Shown here piece after piece: positions 44,560-57,468 of a stretch of 64,000 nucleotides of DNA. The DNA is from Okapia johnstoni (lineage: Eukaryota; Chordata; Mammalia; Artiodactyla; Giraffidae). The stretch is taken from positions 69,803,405-69,867,404 of the forward strand of contig CM044322.1 of NCBI GenBank assembly GCA_024291935.2, given 5' to 3'. The notes under the pieces were generated by a model that did no database searches, was not told where the DNA came from, and worked only from the letters and a program-made list of their open reading frames with translations. The translations under genes and the position numbers were made by a program. How positions within the stretch are numbered: the stretch's first letter is position 1; the number at the start of each line of letters is the position of its first letter.

Positions 44560-47500
44560 CCCATTAAGAGAAGCTCAGACAAAATTGAGGGAACTTTGGC
44601 CAGAGTTATGAAGAAAAAAAGAGAGAAGGGCCAAATAAATAAAATCAGAGGTGAAAAAGAAGTTCTAACCAACACCACAGAAATGTAAAGAATCATAAGA
44701 GATTACTTTGAGCTGTACTATATGTTGATAAAATGGGCAACCTAGGAGAAATGCACAAATTCTAGAAATGTACAATCTCCCTTGATTGAATCAGGAAAAA
44801 ATAGAAAATATGATCAAACCAGTTATCAATAATGAGAATCAGTAACTTAAAAAACTTCCAACAAACGAAAGTCCAGGACCAGACAGCTTCACAGGTGAAT
44901 TTTACCAAACATTTAGAGAAGAGTTAATGTTTGCTGCAGCTGCTGCTAAGTCGCTTCAGCCAGACGTTTACCCTTCTCAAATTATTTGCAAAGAAAGTAA
45001 TGCCTTCAAACTGATTCTACAAGACCAGTCTCACTCTGGTACCAAAACCGGAAAAATATATCACAAAAAAAGGAAATTACAGGCAAATATCACTGATTAA
45101 CATAGATGAAAAAAATCCTCCATAAAATACTAGCAAAACATATAACAATACATTAAAAGGATCATATAGCATGATCAAGTGAAATTTATTTCAGAGTTGC
45201 AAGGATTTTTCAATGTCCAAAAATCAATCAATGTGATACACCACATTAATGAATTGAAGAATAAAACTCATGGGATCATCTCAATAGATGTAGAAAAGGC
45301 TTTTGAGAAAATTCAGTATCCCTTTATAATAAAAACGTTCAACAAAGTGAATATGGAAGGAACATATTTCAACATAATAAAGATTATATATGACAAGCCC
45401 ATAGCTAACATCATACTCAGTGGTGAAGAGCTAAAAGCATGTAAGAAAGTTCTACACTAAAAAACAAGACAAGGATGCCCACTCTCACCACTTTTAACCA
45501 ACATTGTATTACAAGTCCTAGCCATAGCAATTAGACAAGAAAAAGAAACAAGGAATCCATATTAAAAAGGAATAAGTAAAATTGTCACTGTTTGCAGATG
45601 ACATAATAGTATACATGAAAAATCTTAAAGATTCCTGCCAAAAAACTACAAGAGCTCATCAATGAATTTAGTAAAGTTGAGGATGCAAAATTAGTATGCA
45701 GAAATTGGTTGCATTTCTATACAATAACAACAAACTATCAGAAAGTAAAATTAAGAAAATTATTCCATTTACAGTTGTATCAAAAATAATAAAATATTCA
45801 GAAATAAATATAACTAAGAAAGTAAAAAGCTGTAATTGGAAGGCTGTAAGACACTAACGAAAGAAATTGAAGATGACACAAACAGAAAAGTTTACTGTGC
45901 TCATTGATTGAAAGAAATAATCTTGTTAAAATGACACCCAAGGTAATCTACATATTCAATACCATCTCTACCAAAATATAAACGGCATTTTCCACAGAAC
46001 TAGAACAAATAATTCTAAAATTTATGGAAACACAAAAGACCCCGGATAGCCAAAACAATCTTGAGAAAGAAGAATAAAGCTGGAAGTATCACAATCTCTG
46101 GTTTCAAACTATAATCCAAATCTACAGCAATCAAAACAGTATGGTACTGACACGAAAACAGACACATAGATCAATGAAACAGAATAGAGAGCCCAGAAAT
46201 GAACCCACACTTATATTGGCAATTAACCTATGACAAAGAAGGCAAAACTAGAAAAAGGGGGAAGGACAGCCTCTCCAATAAATAGTGTTTGGAAAACCGG
46301 ACAGCTACATGCACAAGACTCAAACTCAATTGCTTTCTCACACCATGCACAAAAGTAAACTCAAAGTGGATTAAAGACTTAAATTCAGGACCTGAAACCA
46401 TAAAACTTTTAGGAAAAAAATGGCAATACACATTATGACATTGGTCTTAGTAACAATGGTTTTTAAATACGTCACTTCAAGCAAGGGAAACAGAAGCAAA
46501 AATAAACATATGAGACTGCATCAAACTAAAAAACTTTGTACCATAAAGGAAACTATCAACAAAATGAAAAGACTATCTACTGAATGGGAGAAGTTATTTG
46601 CAAATGATATATCCAGTAAGAGGTTTATACCCAAAATATACCAAGAACCCATACAACTCAACAAAAAATGCTTGAAAATGGCAAAGGATATGAATAGACA
46701 TTTTTCTAAAAAAGACATGCAGTTAGTCAATGAGCATATGAAAAGATGCTCAACATCACTAGTCTTCAAGGCAAATGCAGATAAAAACCAAAATGAGATG
46801 TCAACTTACATCTGTCAGAATGGTTGTTATCAAAGAGACAACAAATAAGTGTTGAGGAGAATGTGAAAAAAAAGGGAGCCCGCACTTGTGCACTGTTGGT
46901 GGGAATATAAACTGGTACAGCTGCTATAGAAAACAGTACAGAGATTCCTCAAAAAATAAAAAGTGGAGATACCATGTGATCCAGAAATTCTACTCCTTAG
47001 TATTTATCCAAGAAAATGAAAACACGAATTGAAAAATATATATATACCCCTGTGTTCATGGCAGCATTATTTTCAGTAGCCAAGATGTGGAAGCAGCCTG
47101 AAAGCCCATCAGTGGATGAACAGATAAATAAGATATGAATACATATATATATGTGTGTGTGTGTATGTGTGAATATATATTCAGCCATAACAAGAATGAA
47201 ATTTCGCTATTTGCAACAATATGAATGGACCTAGAGGGTATTAAGTTAAGTGAAATAAGTCAAATAAAGAAAGACAAATACTGTATGATTTAACTTATAT
47301 GTGGAATATAAAAAATAAATGAGCAAACATAACAAAACATAAACAGAGTAATAGATACAGAGAACAAACACATGGTAGCCAGAGGGAAAAAGGTGAGGGG
47401 AGGGAGAAATACATGAGGAAGATTAAGAGGTACGAACTTACTGTTGCAAAATAAACGAGCTGCAGGTATGAAATATACAGTGTGGGGAATATGGTCAGTA

Positions 47501-47575
47501 ATTATATAATACCTTTGTATGGTGACAGAGGGTGGCTAGACTTATTGTGGTGACCATTTTGAAAGTATAGAAATA
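44560..47575 (+). mobile_element. L1 LINE, ORF2 RT to 3' UTR, diverged
   Basis: Plus-strand L1 beginning within ORF2 before the RT and ending in a 3' UTR with GGTGACAGAGGGTGGCTAGA and TTATTGTGGTGACCATTTTG. A tiny BovA2 tail fragment (GCTGCTGCTAAGTCGCTTCA) is embedded at about 44934-44960. A (TG)n/(TA)n stretch lies near 47140-47182. The copy is diverged, with many stops. Confidence 0.88.
45179..46848 (+). pseudogene. L1 ORF2 RT and C-terminal remnant
   Basis: The frame 45179-45460 encodes the RT finger/palm region with [15 protein letters not shown]. The catalytic box near 45590-45605 still reads FADD in a different frame. 46420-46848 encodes the conserved region after the RT (KRLSTEWEKLFANDI, then FSKKDMQLVNEHMKRCS). 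Several frameshifts separate these parts, so no ORF2p can be made. Confidence 0.82.
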
Positions 47576-47654
47576 GACTATTTCTCAAGATGGCAGAGGA
47601 GTAAGACTTGGAGATCATCTTCCTCCCCAGAAATACATCAAATTTATGTCTGCA

Positions 47655-47938
47655 TGCATGGCCCAACTAAGCCCATGTACCACAACTACTGAGCCAGCAC
47701 TCCCACCAGCCACAACTGCCGAGCCCGTGTGTCACAACTACTGAAGCCCACGAGCCCATGCTCTGCAACAAGAGAAGCCAGCACAGTGAGAAGCCTGCAC
47801 GCCACAAGGAAGAGTAGCCCCTCTTGCCACAGCTAGAGAAAGCCCATGCACAGCAATGAAGACCCAGTGCAATAGATAAATTTATCTGTTTATAAACAGA
47901 TAAATCTTTAAAAAATATATACACCAGCATGTGGAACA
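47655..47938 (+). mobile_element. CHR-type SINE in L1 5' UTR
   Basis: The repeated CACAACTACTGA units and GCAACAAGAGAAGCC are typical of plus-strand CHR SINEs. The L1 5' UTR continues with GCATGTGGAACAATTTC after it. Confidence 0.75.
47880..47905. repeat. 26-bp perfect palindrome
   Basis: The sequence from ATTTATCTG to CAGATAAAT, centred on TTATAA, is identical to its own reverse complement over 26 bases. It lies in the tail of the CHR SINE. Confidence 0.95.
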
Positions 47939-49504
47939 ATTTCTACAGAACACCTACTGAATGCTGCCAGAACACCTCAGATTTCCAAAAAGGCAAGCTA
48001 ATCTCCACACAACCAGGTAGGAAGAAAGAAGGAAAGAAGAAGAAAATAGAGAGACAAGGGAATCAGGATGGGACCTGTGCCTCTGGGAGGGAGCTATGAA
48101 AGAGTAAAAGTTTCCACACACTCAGAAACCCCCTCACTAGTGTGGATGGGGGAAGCTTCAGAATCTCAGAAGAGAGTGCGGCAGCCCTCTGTACAGAGGG
48201 CATAGTGGAGAGAATTTTGCAGAGATTAGGACAAACAGCACCCCCCAGCCTGAGATACTTGTCTACACGGCTGCTGAGGCGGGTGGGGGCTGGGTGCTGA
48301 GACTCGGGTTCAGAGGTCAGACCCCAGGGAGAGGACTGGAGTTGACTGCCGTGAAGACAGTTTGAGGGCACAAATGCAACATAGCTTCAGGAGTCCAGGG
48401 AAAAGCCTGGGCTCGCCAGAGAGACAAGAGAGCATCAACGCAGGGTACACGAGGGAAAGGGCAGGCCGGTCAGGGACGCTGTAATTCCGTGCACTCATAG
48501 ATGGCAGGGCATGCCTTCACAAGCACTAGAGGTGGGGCGAGCTGCAGCTCTGACCCAAGAGATGGGCATGACAGCTGCCCCACTTCCACTAGGCTGTGAG
48601 CGGGCACAGGTCACTGCCCGCACCTTCCTGGGAGCCTGTGCCACCTGGCATCACCGAGGGATCTGTGCCCCTGGGTTGGTTCCCCTGGGAGAACGCAGGC
48701 CCTGCCCCAGGCTGTAGCACCTTCTCGGCGGCCCCTTCTGATGAAGGCATTCCCTGCACATCCCAAACCTGTCTGCTGCATATGTCCCTCGCCCCAGCCT
48801 GAGTGAGCAAGTGAGCCCTAACCAGCTGCTGCCTTCCCCTCTCTTCTCTCGGTGGAAAACTGGACACTGGAGGGCAGCATGCAAACAGAGGCGGGCCAGA
48901 ACCAAAGCTGAGCACCAGCTGTGTGACAAAGAAGAATGCAGGAGCAGTGAATTAAATCTCCACAATTGGTATGGGAAGCCCTGCATCTGGAATATCTGAG
49001 TAAATAATGTGTTCCCACATTTGAAGCTGTGGATATTGGGGGCAATTGTGGACTTTGGAAAAAAGTACAAGCTGGAGTAAGGCCAGACCAGAATCTGAAC
49101 TGGCCCCACAAGTGCCCACAGCACATCCAGAGACCTTTCTAAGAAGTAGAAAGGCAGTAGTTGTAGGTCTATTACTACTCTTTCTTTTTTGTTTTGTTCT
49201 ATTGTAGTTCGTTTTTATTATTCCTTTAATTTTAATTTATTTTTAAGTACATTTATTTTTTCCAATTTCCACAGTAGGTTTTCATTATATTGCTTTTCCC
49301 CCTTGGTTTTGATCTTCTTTTTAACTATATTACCTTGATCTATCTTCACTTCTTTGATTTTTTTTTTTTTTTTGGTTTAAAGCAATGATTTATTATCTCT
49401 CCCAGTTTTGCAGCTTTATTGCACTCATATGGGTATCATGTGGCTTTAGTCAGATTATGGTGGGAAATCCAGTTTAACTAATTAATTAATTTATTTTTTA
49501 CATT

Positions 49505-50197
49505 TTAAATTAGTTTATTTATCTACTTTTTAACTTTACAATATTGTATTGGTTTTGCCATACACCATGGGTGTACATGTGTTCCCCTTTCAGAACCCCC
49601 CTCCCACCTCCCTCCCCATCCCATCCCTCTGGGTCATCCTGGTGCACCAGCCCCAAGCACCCTGTATCATGCATCGAACCTGGACTGGTGATTCGTTTCA
49701 CATATGATAATTTACATGCTTCAGTGCCATTCTCCCACATCATCCCACCCTCGCCCTCTCCCATAGAGTCCATAATACTGTACTATACGTCTGTGTCTCT
49801 TTTGCTGTCTCTCATACAGGGTTATCTTTACCGATTTACTACATTCCATATATATGTGTTAGTATATGGTATTGGTGTTGTTTTTTTTCTGGCTTACTTC
49901 ACTCTGTATAATAGGCTCCAGTTGCATCCACCTCATTAGAACTGATTTGAATGTATTCTTTTTAATGGCTGAGTAATATTCCATTGTGTATATGTACCAC
50001 AGCTTCCTTATCCATTCGTCTGCTGATGGGCATCTAGGCTGCTTCCATGTCCCGGCTATTGTAAACAGTGCTGCGATGAACTGGGGTGCACGTGTCTCTT
50101 TCAATTCTGGTTTCCTCAGTGTGTATGCCCAGCAGTGGGATTGCTGGGTCATATGGCAGTTCTATTTCCAGTTTTTTGAGCAATCTCCACACTGTTC
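49505..50197 (-). mobile_element. L1 3' end inserted into another L1's 5' UTR
   Basis: Minus-strand L1 3' UTR and the end of ORF2. The frame 49859-50152 encodes the C-terminus with [19 protein letters not shown], nearly the same as at 58200-58270. 5'-truncated near 50197. The DNA at 49368-49504 in front of it is T-rich and unclassified. Confidence 0.88.
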
Positions 50198-50750
50198 TCC
50201 TCTTGCTTTTGTCTTTACTTTTTTTTCTTTTGATTGTAGTTGTTTTATGTTTTCTTTGCTCTTACTTTAGTTTGCTTTCTGCATTTGATTTACTCTTGCT
50301 TTTGTGTTTTTTCTAGTTTAGTTTTTACTGTTGGTTTTCATTTATTGGTTTGATCACTCTCTTCTTTCTGTTTCTTCTCTTTCTCTCTTTTTTTCTCTTC
50401 TTCTCTTTTAGTGAGTGTGAGTGTGTGAATTTCTCTTTGTGTGTTTTTCTGTTTATCTTGTTTTATTTTGTCCCTTAATTGGGGACATAACTTCTGCTTT
50501 TTCATGCTGATTAATTTTCTGTAATGATGTTCTTCTTGCTTCTTCTGTCTGCTCCCAGATGGAGGAGGCTAAGAAACTTGTGTAAGCTTGATGGGAGGGA
50601 CTGGTCATGGGAAAAACTGAGTCTGGTGTTTTGTTCTGGTGCATAAGGCCTTGCTCAGTAAATCTTTAATCCAATTATCTGCTGATGGGTAGAGTTGACT
50701 TGGGGTTTTGTCTGTCTTTTCTTTGTTTGATTGATTCTTTCTTTTTTTAA

Positions 50751-50940
50751 TAACTCAACAGATTTCACTTTCTTTAATCTTTGTATTTTAAATTGGAATA
50801 TAACAAATTAAAAATATTGTGATAGTTTCAGGTAGACAGCAAAGGGACTCAGCTATACAGATAGATGTATCCATTCTCCCCACAAACTCCCCTCTCATCC
50901 AGGCTGCCACATAACATTGAGCAGGTAACTCAACAGATTT
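50751..50940 (-). mobile_element. Short L1 3' UTR insertion with 15-bp TSD
   Basis: About 160 bp of minus-strand L1 3' UTR (50766-50925). TAACTCAACAGATTT occurs at 50751-50765 and 50926-50940. Confidence 0.88.
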
Positions 50941-50944
50941 TAAA

Positions 50945-51075
50945 TGGGGGAATCCTTTCTTTTTTTTTGGCTGTGCAGCTTGTGGAGTCTTGGTGCTCCA
51001 GCCAGGGGTTGGGCCTGAACCTTCAAGGTAGGTGACCCAAGCGCCAAATGTTGAACACCAGAGGACTCCTGACTA
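50945..51075 (-). mobile_element. CHR-like SINE, diverged
   Basis: TTTTTTTTGGCTGTGCAGCT, GTGGAGTCTTGGTGCTCCAG and a terminal AGAGGACTCCTGACT match the layout of minus-strand CHR SINEs. Confidence 0.6.
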
Positions 51076-53456
51076 GACTGAATATTAGTCAGTGAGGACT
51101 CTCGTAAAGGCCTCCATTTCAACATTAAGTCCTGGATCACCCCAATGGCAGACAGGCTGCCTAAAGCCATAATAAGCTCACAAATACCCTAAAACACATC
51201 ACTGGACATGGCAATACCCATCAGAGGAACAAAATCCAGCTCCACCCACCAGAACACGGGCACCAGTCCCCTCACCAGGAAATCTTCACAAAGCACTAGT
51301 CCAACACCATCCACTGGGAACAGACTCTACATATAAGAGGACCTATGACCTTGTGGCCTGAAAAAAGGAGATCCAAAACACAGCTAGTTAAACAAAATAA
51401 GAAGACATGCAGCAGATGAAGGAGCAAAGTAAAAACAGACAAGAACAATAAATGAAGAGGAAATAGGTACTCTACTTAAAAAGAAATTCAGAGTAATAGT
51501 AGTAAAGATGATCCAAAACTTCAGAAATTGAATGGAAGCACAAATAAGCAGAATGGAGGCACAGACTGAAAAGATACAAGAAGTGTTTAACAAGGACTTA
51601 GAAGAAATAAAGAACAATCAGTGATGAGCAGCACAATAACCGAGAAAAAAATACACTAGAGGGAACCAATAGCAGAATAACTGAGGCCGAAGAACAGATA
51701 AATGAACTGCAAGATAGAATAGTGGAAATAACAAAAACAGAGTAGAATAAAGAAAAAAGAATGAATAGAAATGAGGATAGTAACAGAGACCGCTGGGAAT
51801 ACATTAAGCGACAACCATTTGCACTATAAGGGTCCCAGAAGAAGAGAAAAAGAAAGGGTATGAGAAAATATTTCAGGAGATCTCTTTTAGAAAGTCAGGC
51901 CTGAAGGGAAAAGGATATTCCTACATGATAAAAGGGAAAGAACTCACAACCAAGATTACTCTACCCAGCAAGAATTTCATTCAGATTCACAGAAATTAAA
52001 AGCTTACAAAGTAAATGGTAATAGGATCAGATATATCAGTATTTACCTTAAATGTAAATGGATTAAATGCTCAAACCAAAAGACACAGACTGGCTAAATG
52101 AATACAAAAACAAGACTCATATATATGCTGTCTACAAGAGACCCACTTCAGATCTAGGGACACATACATACTAGAAAGTGAGGGGCTAGAAAAAGATACT
52201 CCATGCAAATGGAAATCAAAAGAAATTTGAAGAAGCAATACTTATATCAGATAAAATAAACTTTAAAATAAAGATGTTACAAGAGATAAGGAAGGACGAT
52301 ACATAATGATCAAGGGATCAGTCCAAGAAGAGCATATAATAATTATAAATATATATGCACCCAACAAAGGAGCACCTCAATATATCAGGCAATGCTAACA
52401 GCTATAAAAGGGGAAATCGACAGTAGCACAATAATAGTGGGGGGCTTTAACATCCCACTCACACCAACGGACAGTTCATCCAGACAGAAAATAAGGAAAC
52501 ACAAACCTTAAATACATTAGTTCAGCCTAATTGATATCTACAGGACATTCCATCCAAAAGCAGCAGAATACACTTTTTTCTCAAGTACACATATAATGTT
52601 CTCCAGGATAGATCCCAACTTGGGTCACAGATCAAGCCTTTGTAAATTGAAAAAAAAATTGAAGTTGTATCAAGCAGTTTTTTTCTGATTACAATATTTT
52701 GAGATTAGATATTAATTACAGGAAAAAAATGTGAAAAAAACCCACAAATACATGGAGGCTAAACAATATTCTTCTAAATAACCAAGAGGTCACTGAGGAA
52801 GTCAAAGAGGAAATTAAAATAATACCTGGAAACAAATGACAATGAATACATGACAACCCAAAAGCTTTAGGGACAGCAAGAGCAGGGCTAAGAGAGAATT
52901 TTATAGCAGTACAAGCCAATCTCAAGAAATGAGAAAAACATCAAATAAACAACATAACCTTATATCTAGAGCAACTAGAAAAAGCCCAACAACATGTAAA
53001 TCCAAAAGTTAGTAGATGGAAAGAAATTATAAAGATCAGAGCAGAAACTAAATGAAAAAGAAATGAAGAAAGCAAAAGCAAAGACCAATAAAACTACAGG
53101 CTGGTTCTTTGAGAAGAAATATATAAATGACAAACCATTAGCCAGACTCATCAGTAAAAGAGGCAGAATACTCAAATCAATAAAATTAGAAATGAGAAAA
53201 AAGTTGCAACAGACAATGCAGATATATGAAGGGTCATAAGAGACTACCATGAGCAACTATATGCCAATAAAATGGACAGCCCGGAAGAAATGGACAAATT
53301 CTTAGAGAAGTACAATCTTCCAAGACTGAACCATGAAGAAATAGAAAATAAGACCAGGCCAATCACAAGAAATGAAATTGAAACTATGATCTAAAATCTT
53401 CCAACAAACAAAAATCTAGTTCCAGATGGCTTCATTGGTGAATTCTATCAAACGTT

Positions 53457-56376
53457 TAGACCCCCCCCAAAAGGGGAAAAAAGGGCCCCCCCCCCCTTTA
53501 AAAAAACCCCCAAACCCAAAAAATTTAAAAACCTTTTCCCCCAAAAAACCCCCCCAAAAACCCCAATTTAAAAAAAAAAAAAAAAAAAAAAAACCCCCTT
53601 TTAATTCCCTAAAAAAAAAATTTGAACCCCCAAAACCCTCCCCCAAAAAAAACCCCCCAAAAAAAAAAAATTTTTTAAAAAAATTTTCCTTAAAAAAGGG
53701 GCCCCCCCGGGGGGGGTTTTTCCCCCCCCCTTTTAAACCCCAAACCCCCCCTTTTTATTAAAAACCCAAAGGGAAAATTTCCCCCTTTGGGAAAAAAAAA
53801 CCCCCCCCTTTTTAAAAAAAACCCCCCCAAAAACCCCTTTTCCCCCCCCAAAAAAAAACCCTCACCCCAAAGGGGAAAGGGGGTTTTTTCCCCCCCCCCC
53901 CCCGGGGGGAAAACCCCCGGGTTTAAAAAAAAATTTTAAAAAACCCCCCAAAAAATTTAAAAACCCCCCCCAACCCCCCCCCCCCCCCCCTTTTTCCCCC
54001 CCCCCAAAAACCCCCCCCCCCAAAACAAAAACCCCCCCCCCCTTTCCCCCCCCCCCCTTTTACCCCCCCCCCCTTTTTTAAAAAAAACCAAATTTTTCCC
54101 TCCCCCCCCTTGGGTTGGGGGTTTCCCCAAACCGGTTTTTTAAAAAAACCCCCCCAACCCCCATTAAAGGGGCCCCTTTTAAACCCACCCCCCCCCCCGA
54201 AAACCGGTAAAAAACCCCCCCCCCCCCCAAAAAAGGGGCCCCCCCCCTTTTCCCCAAAAATTTTAATTTTTTTTTTAAACCCCCCCTTCCCCAAAAAAAA
54301 ACCTAAATTTTTTCCCCCCCCCTTTTTAAAATTTAAAAAAAAAAACCCCCCCCCCCAAAAAAAAAAAAACCCCCCGGGGGGGGCCCAAAAAAGGAAAAAC
54401 CCAAAAAAAAATTTTAAAAAAAAACCAAAAAAAGGGGCCCCAAAAAAAATTGGGGGAAAATTCCCCCCCAAAAAAAAAGGGGGTTTTTTCCCAATAATTT
54501 TTTTTTTTTAATTTTTATTTTTAAAAAAAAACCCTTTTTTTTTTTTAAAAAATTTTTTAAAAAAAAAAAAAATTTTTTCCCCAAAGGCTTTTTTTTTTTT
54601 TTTTTTTCCCCCCTTTTTTTTTTACGGGTTTTTAATTTTTAAAATTTTTTTTTTCCCCCCCCTTTTTTTTTTTTTTTTTTTTTCCCCCCCCCCCCCAAAA
54701 GATTTAATTTTTTTAAAGGTTTTTTTTAAAAATTTCCCCTTTTTTCCCTTTTTCCCCCCCTTTTTTTTAAAACCCTTCCCCCCCCCCTTTCCCCCCCCCG
54801 GGGGGGGCCCCCCCCCCCCCCCCTTTCTCCCCCAAAAACCCCCCCTTTTTTTTTTTAAAAACCCCTTTGGGTTGCCCTAACCCCCCCCCCTTTTTTTTTT
54901 TCCCCCCTTTCCCCCCCCAAAACCTAAAAAAACCCCTTTTTAATTTTAATTTTAAAAAAAAAAAGGGGTTTGTTCCCCCTTTTTTTCCCCCCCCCTTTTC
55001 CCCTTAAACCCAACCCCCCCCCAAACCCCCCCTTTTGTTTTCCCCCCGGGCCCCCTCCCCGGGGAAAAATTTTTTTAAAACCCCGGGTTTTTTTTTTTTG
55101 GGGGGAAAATTGGGAACAAAAAATTTTCCCCAAAAAAATTATTTTTTTTCCCCCCCCCCTTTTTTTTTTTCCCCCCCAAAAAATTTTTTCCCCCCCCCAA
55201 AACTCCCCCCCCCCCAAAAAAAAATTTCCCCAAAAAAACCCCAAAATTAAAATTTTAAAAACCCCCCCCCCCCCCCCCCCAAAAAAAAAAACCCCCCCCA
55301 AAAAAAACCCCCAAAACCCCCCAACCCCCAAATCCCCCCCCCCCCCAAAAGGGGGAAAAAAAAAACCCCCCAAACTAAAAACCCGAACCCCCCTAAAAAT
55401 TTTTTAAAAAAAAAAAAACCCCCAAATTTTTAAAAAAATTCCCCCAAACCAAAAAAAAAAAAAAAAAAAAACCCAAAAAAAAAACCCCCCTTAAAAAAAG
55501 GTTTAAAAAAGGGAACAAAAAAAAAGGGAAAAAAAACCCCAAAAAAAAATTTTAAAAAAAAAAAAAAAAAGGGGAAAACCCCCCAAACCCCCCTTCCCTA
55601 TTTAAAGGGGAAAAAAAGGGGGTAAAAAAAAAAAAATTTAAAAAAAAAGGGGGAAAAATTAAAAAAAAAATCCCCCCCCCAAAAAAAAAAACCCCCCCCT
55701 TTAAAAACCCCCAAAAAAAAAAAAGGGGAAAAACCGGGGGGTTTTAAAAAACCCCCCCCAAAAAAAAAAAATTTAAAACCCAAACCCCAAACCCCCAAAA
55801 AACCCCCAAACCTTTTAAAAAAAAAAAAAAACCCCCAAAAAAAAAAACCCCCCCCAAAAAACCCCCCCCCCCCCCAAAAACCCCCCAAAAAAAAAAACCC
55901 CCCCCGGGGGGCCCTTTTTTAAAAATTTTTTTTTTTTCCCCCCCCCCCCCCAAAATTTTTTTTAAAAAAGGGTTTAAAAGGGAAAAAAAAAACCCCCCCC
56001 CCCCCTTTTTCCCCCCAAACCCCCCCCCCCGGGGAAAAAAAAAAAAAAAAAATTTTTAACCATTTTTTAAACCTTTGTTTTTTTTTCCCCCCAAAAAAAA
56101 ATTTTTCCCCCCCCCCCCCTTTTTTTCCCCCCCCCCCCGGGCCCCCCAAAAGGGGGGGGAAAAAATTTTTTGAAAAAAAAGGGAAATTTCCAATTTTTTT
56201 TAAAAAACCCCCTTTAAAAAAAAAAAAAAAAATTTTTAAAAAAAAAAAAAAAAAAAATTTTCCCCCCGGCCCCCCTTTTTTAAAAAAAAATTTTTTTTTA
56301 AAAACAAAACCCAAAAAAATTTTCCCCCCCCCCCAAAAAAATTTTTTTAAAAAAAAAAAAAAAACCCCCCCCAAAA

Positions 56377-56410
<34 letters not shown>

Positions 56411-56734
56411 TTCCCCCCCCCCCTTTTTCCCAAAACCCCGGGGAAAAATTTCCCGCCCCCCAAAAAAAACCCCCCCTTTTTTTTTCCCCCAAAACCCTTT
56501 TTTTTCCCAAAAAAAAAAAAAATTTTCCAAAAATTTTAAAAAAAATTTTAAAAAACAAAAAACCCCAAAAAAAAAACCCCCCCCAAAAAAAATTTTAAAA
56601 AAAAAACCCCAAAACCCCCCCCTTTTTAAAAGCTTTTTTTTCCCCCCCCAAAAAACCCCCAAAAAAAAAAAAAAAAAAAAAAAAACCCCCCCCCCCAAAA
56701 AAAAAAAACCCCTTAGGAAAAAAAAAAAAAAACC

Positions 56735-56770
<36 letters not shown>

Positions 56771-57468
56771 TCCGGGGTTTTTAAAAAAATTTTTAAAAAT
56801 TTTAAAAAAAAAAAAAAAAAAAAAAGTTTAAAAAACCCCAAATAAAAAAAAACCCCCTAAAAATTAAACCCCAAACCCCCCCAAAAAAAAAGGGGGTTTT
56901 AAAAAAAAAACCCCCCCCCAAATTAAAGGAAAAAAATTTTAAAAACCAAACCCCCCCCAAAAAAATTTTAAAAAAATTTTCCCCCCCCCCCCCCGGTTTA
57001 AAAAAAAAAAATTTTAAAACCTTAAAACCCCCCCAAAATTCCAAAAGGTTTTTTAAACCCCCCCCCCCAAACCCCCCCCTTTTTTTTTAAAAAAAAAAAA
57101 AAAGGAAAAACCCAAAAAAAAAAACCCCCAAAAACCCAAAAAAATCCAAAAAATTTAAAAATTTTTCCCCCCCCCCCTTTTTTTTTTTCCCAAACCCAAA
57201 AAAAATTTTCCCCAAAAAAAAAAAATTTAAAAACCCAAGGGGGGTTTAAAAAAAAAAAAAAAATTTTTAAGGTTTAAAAAAGGGGGGAAAAAAGGGTTTT
57301 TTAAAAAAAAAATTTACCCCAAAAAAAAAAAATTTTCCCCCCCCCCAAAATAACGGGGGGGGTTTTTTTAAAAAAAAAATTTTTTTTTGGGGTTAAAAAA
57401 CCCCAAAGAAAAAAAAAAAAAAAAAAAAAAACCCCCCAAAAAAAAATTTTTAAAAAAACCAAAAATAA
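53457..57468. other. Homopolymer-smeared block, probable sequencing or assembly artefact
   Basis: Across about 4.0 kb nearly every base belongs to a run of 2-25 identical bases; single bases are rare and G is scarce on this strand. Normal L1 ORF2 sequence stops at 53456 and normal L1 ORF2 sequence returns at 57469 further along the same element. Run-length compression of the first bases gives AGAGCTACAC, matching the L1 text expected there (AGAGCTAACACC). The last bases compress to a series that matches the end of the L1 region before AAATAAACTC. The long Pro/Lys and Gly/Phe frames on both strands are translations of homopolymers and not genes. Confidence 0.85.

Noticed and set aside
53426..57044. 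Long open frames of Pro/Lys-rich (plus strand) and Gly/Phe-rich (minus strand) proteins
   Set aside because: They are direct translations of C, A, G and T homopolymer runs in the smeared block; no biased-composition protein family explains mirror-image frames on both strands.
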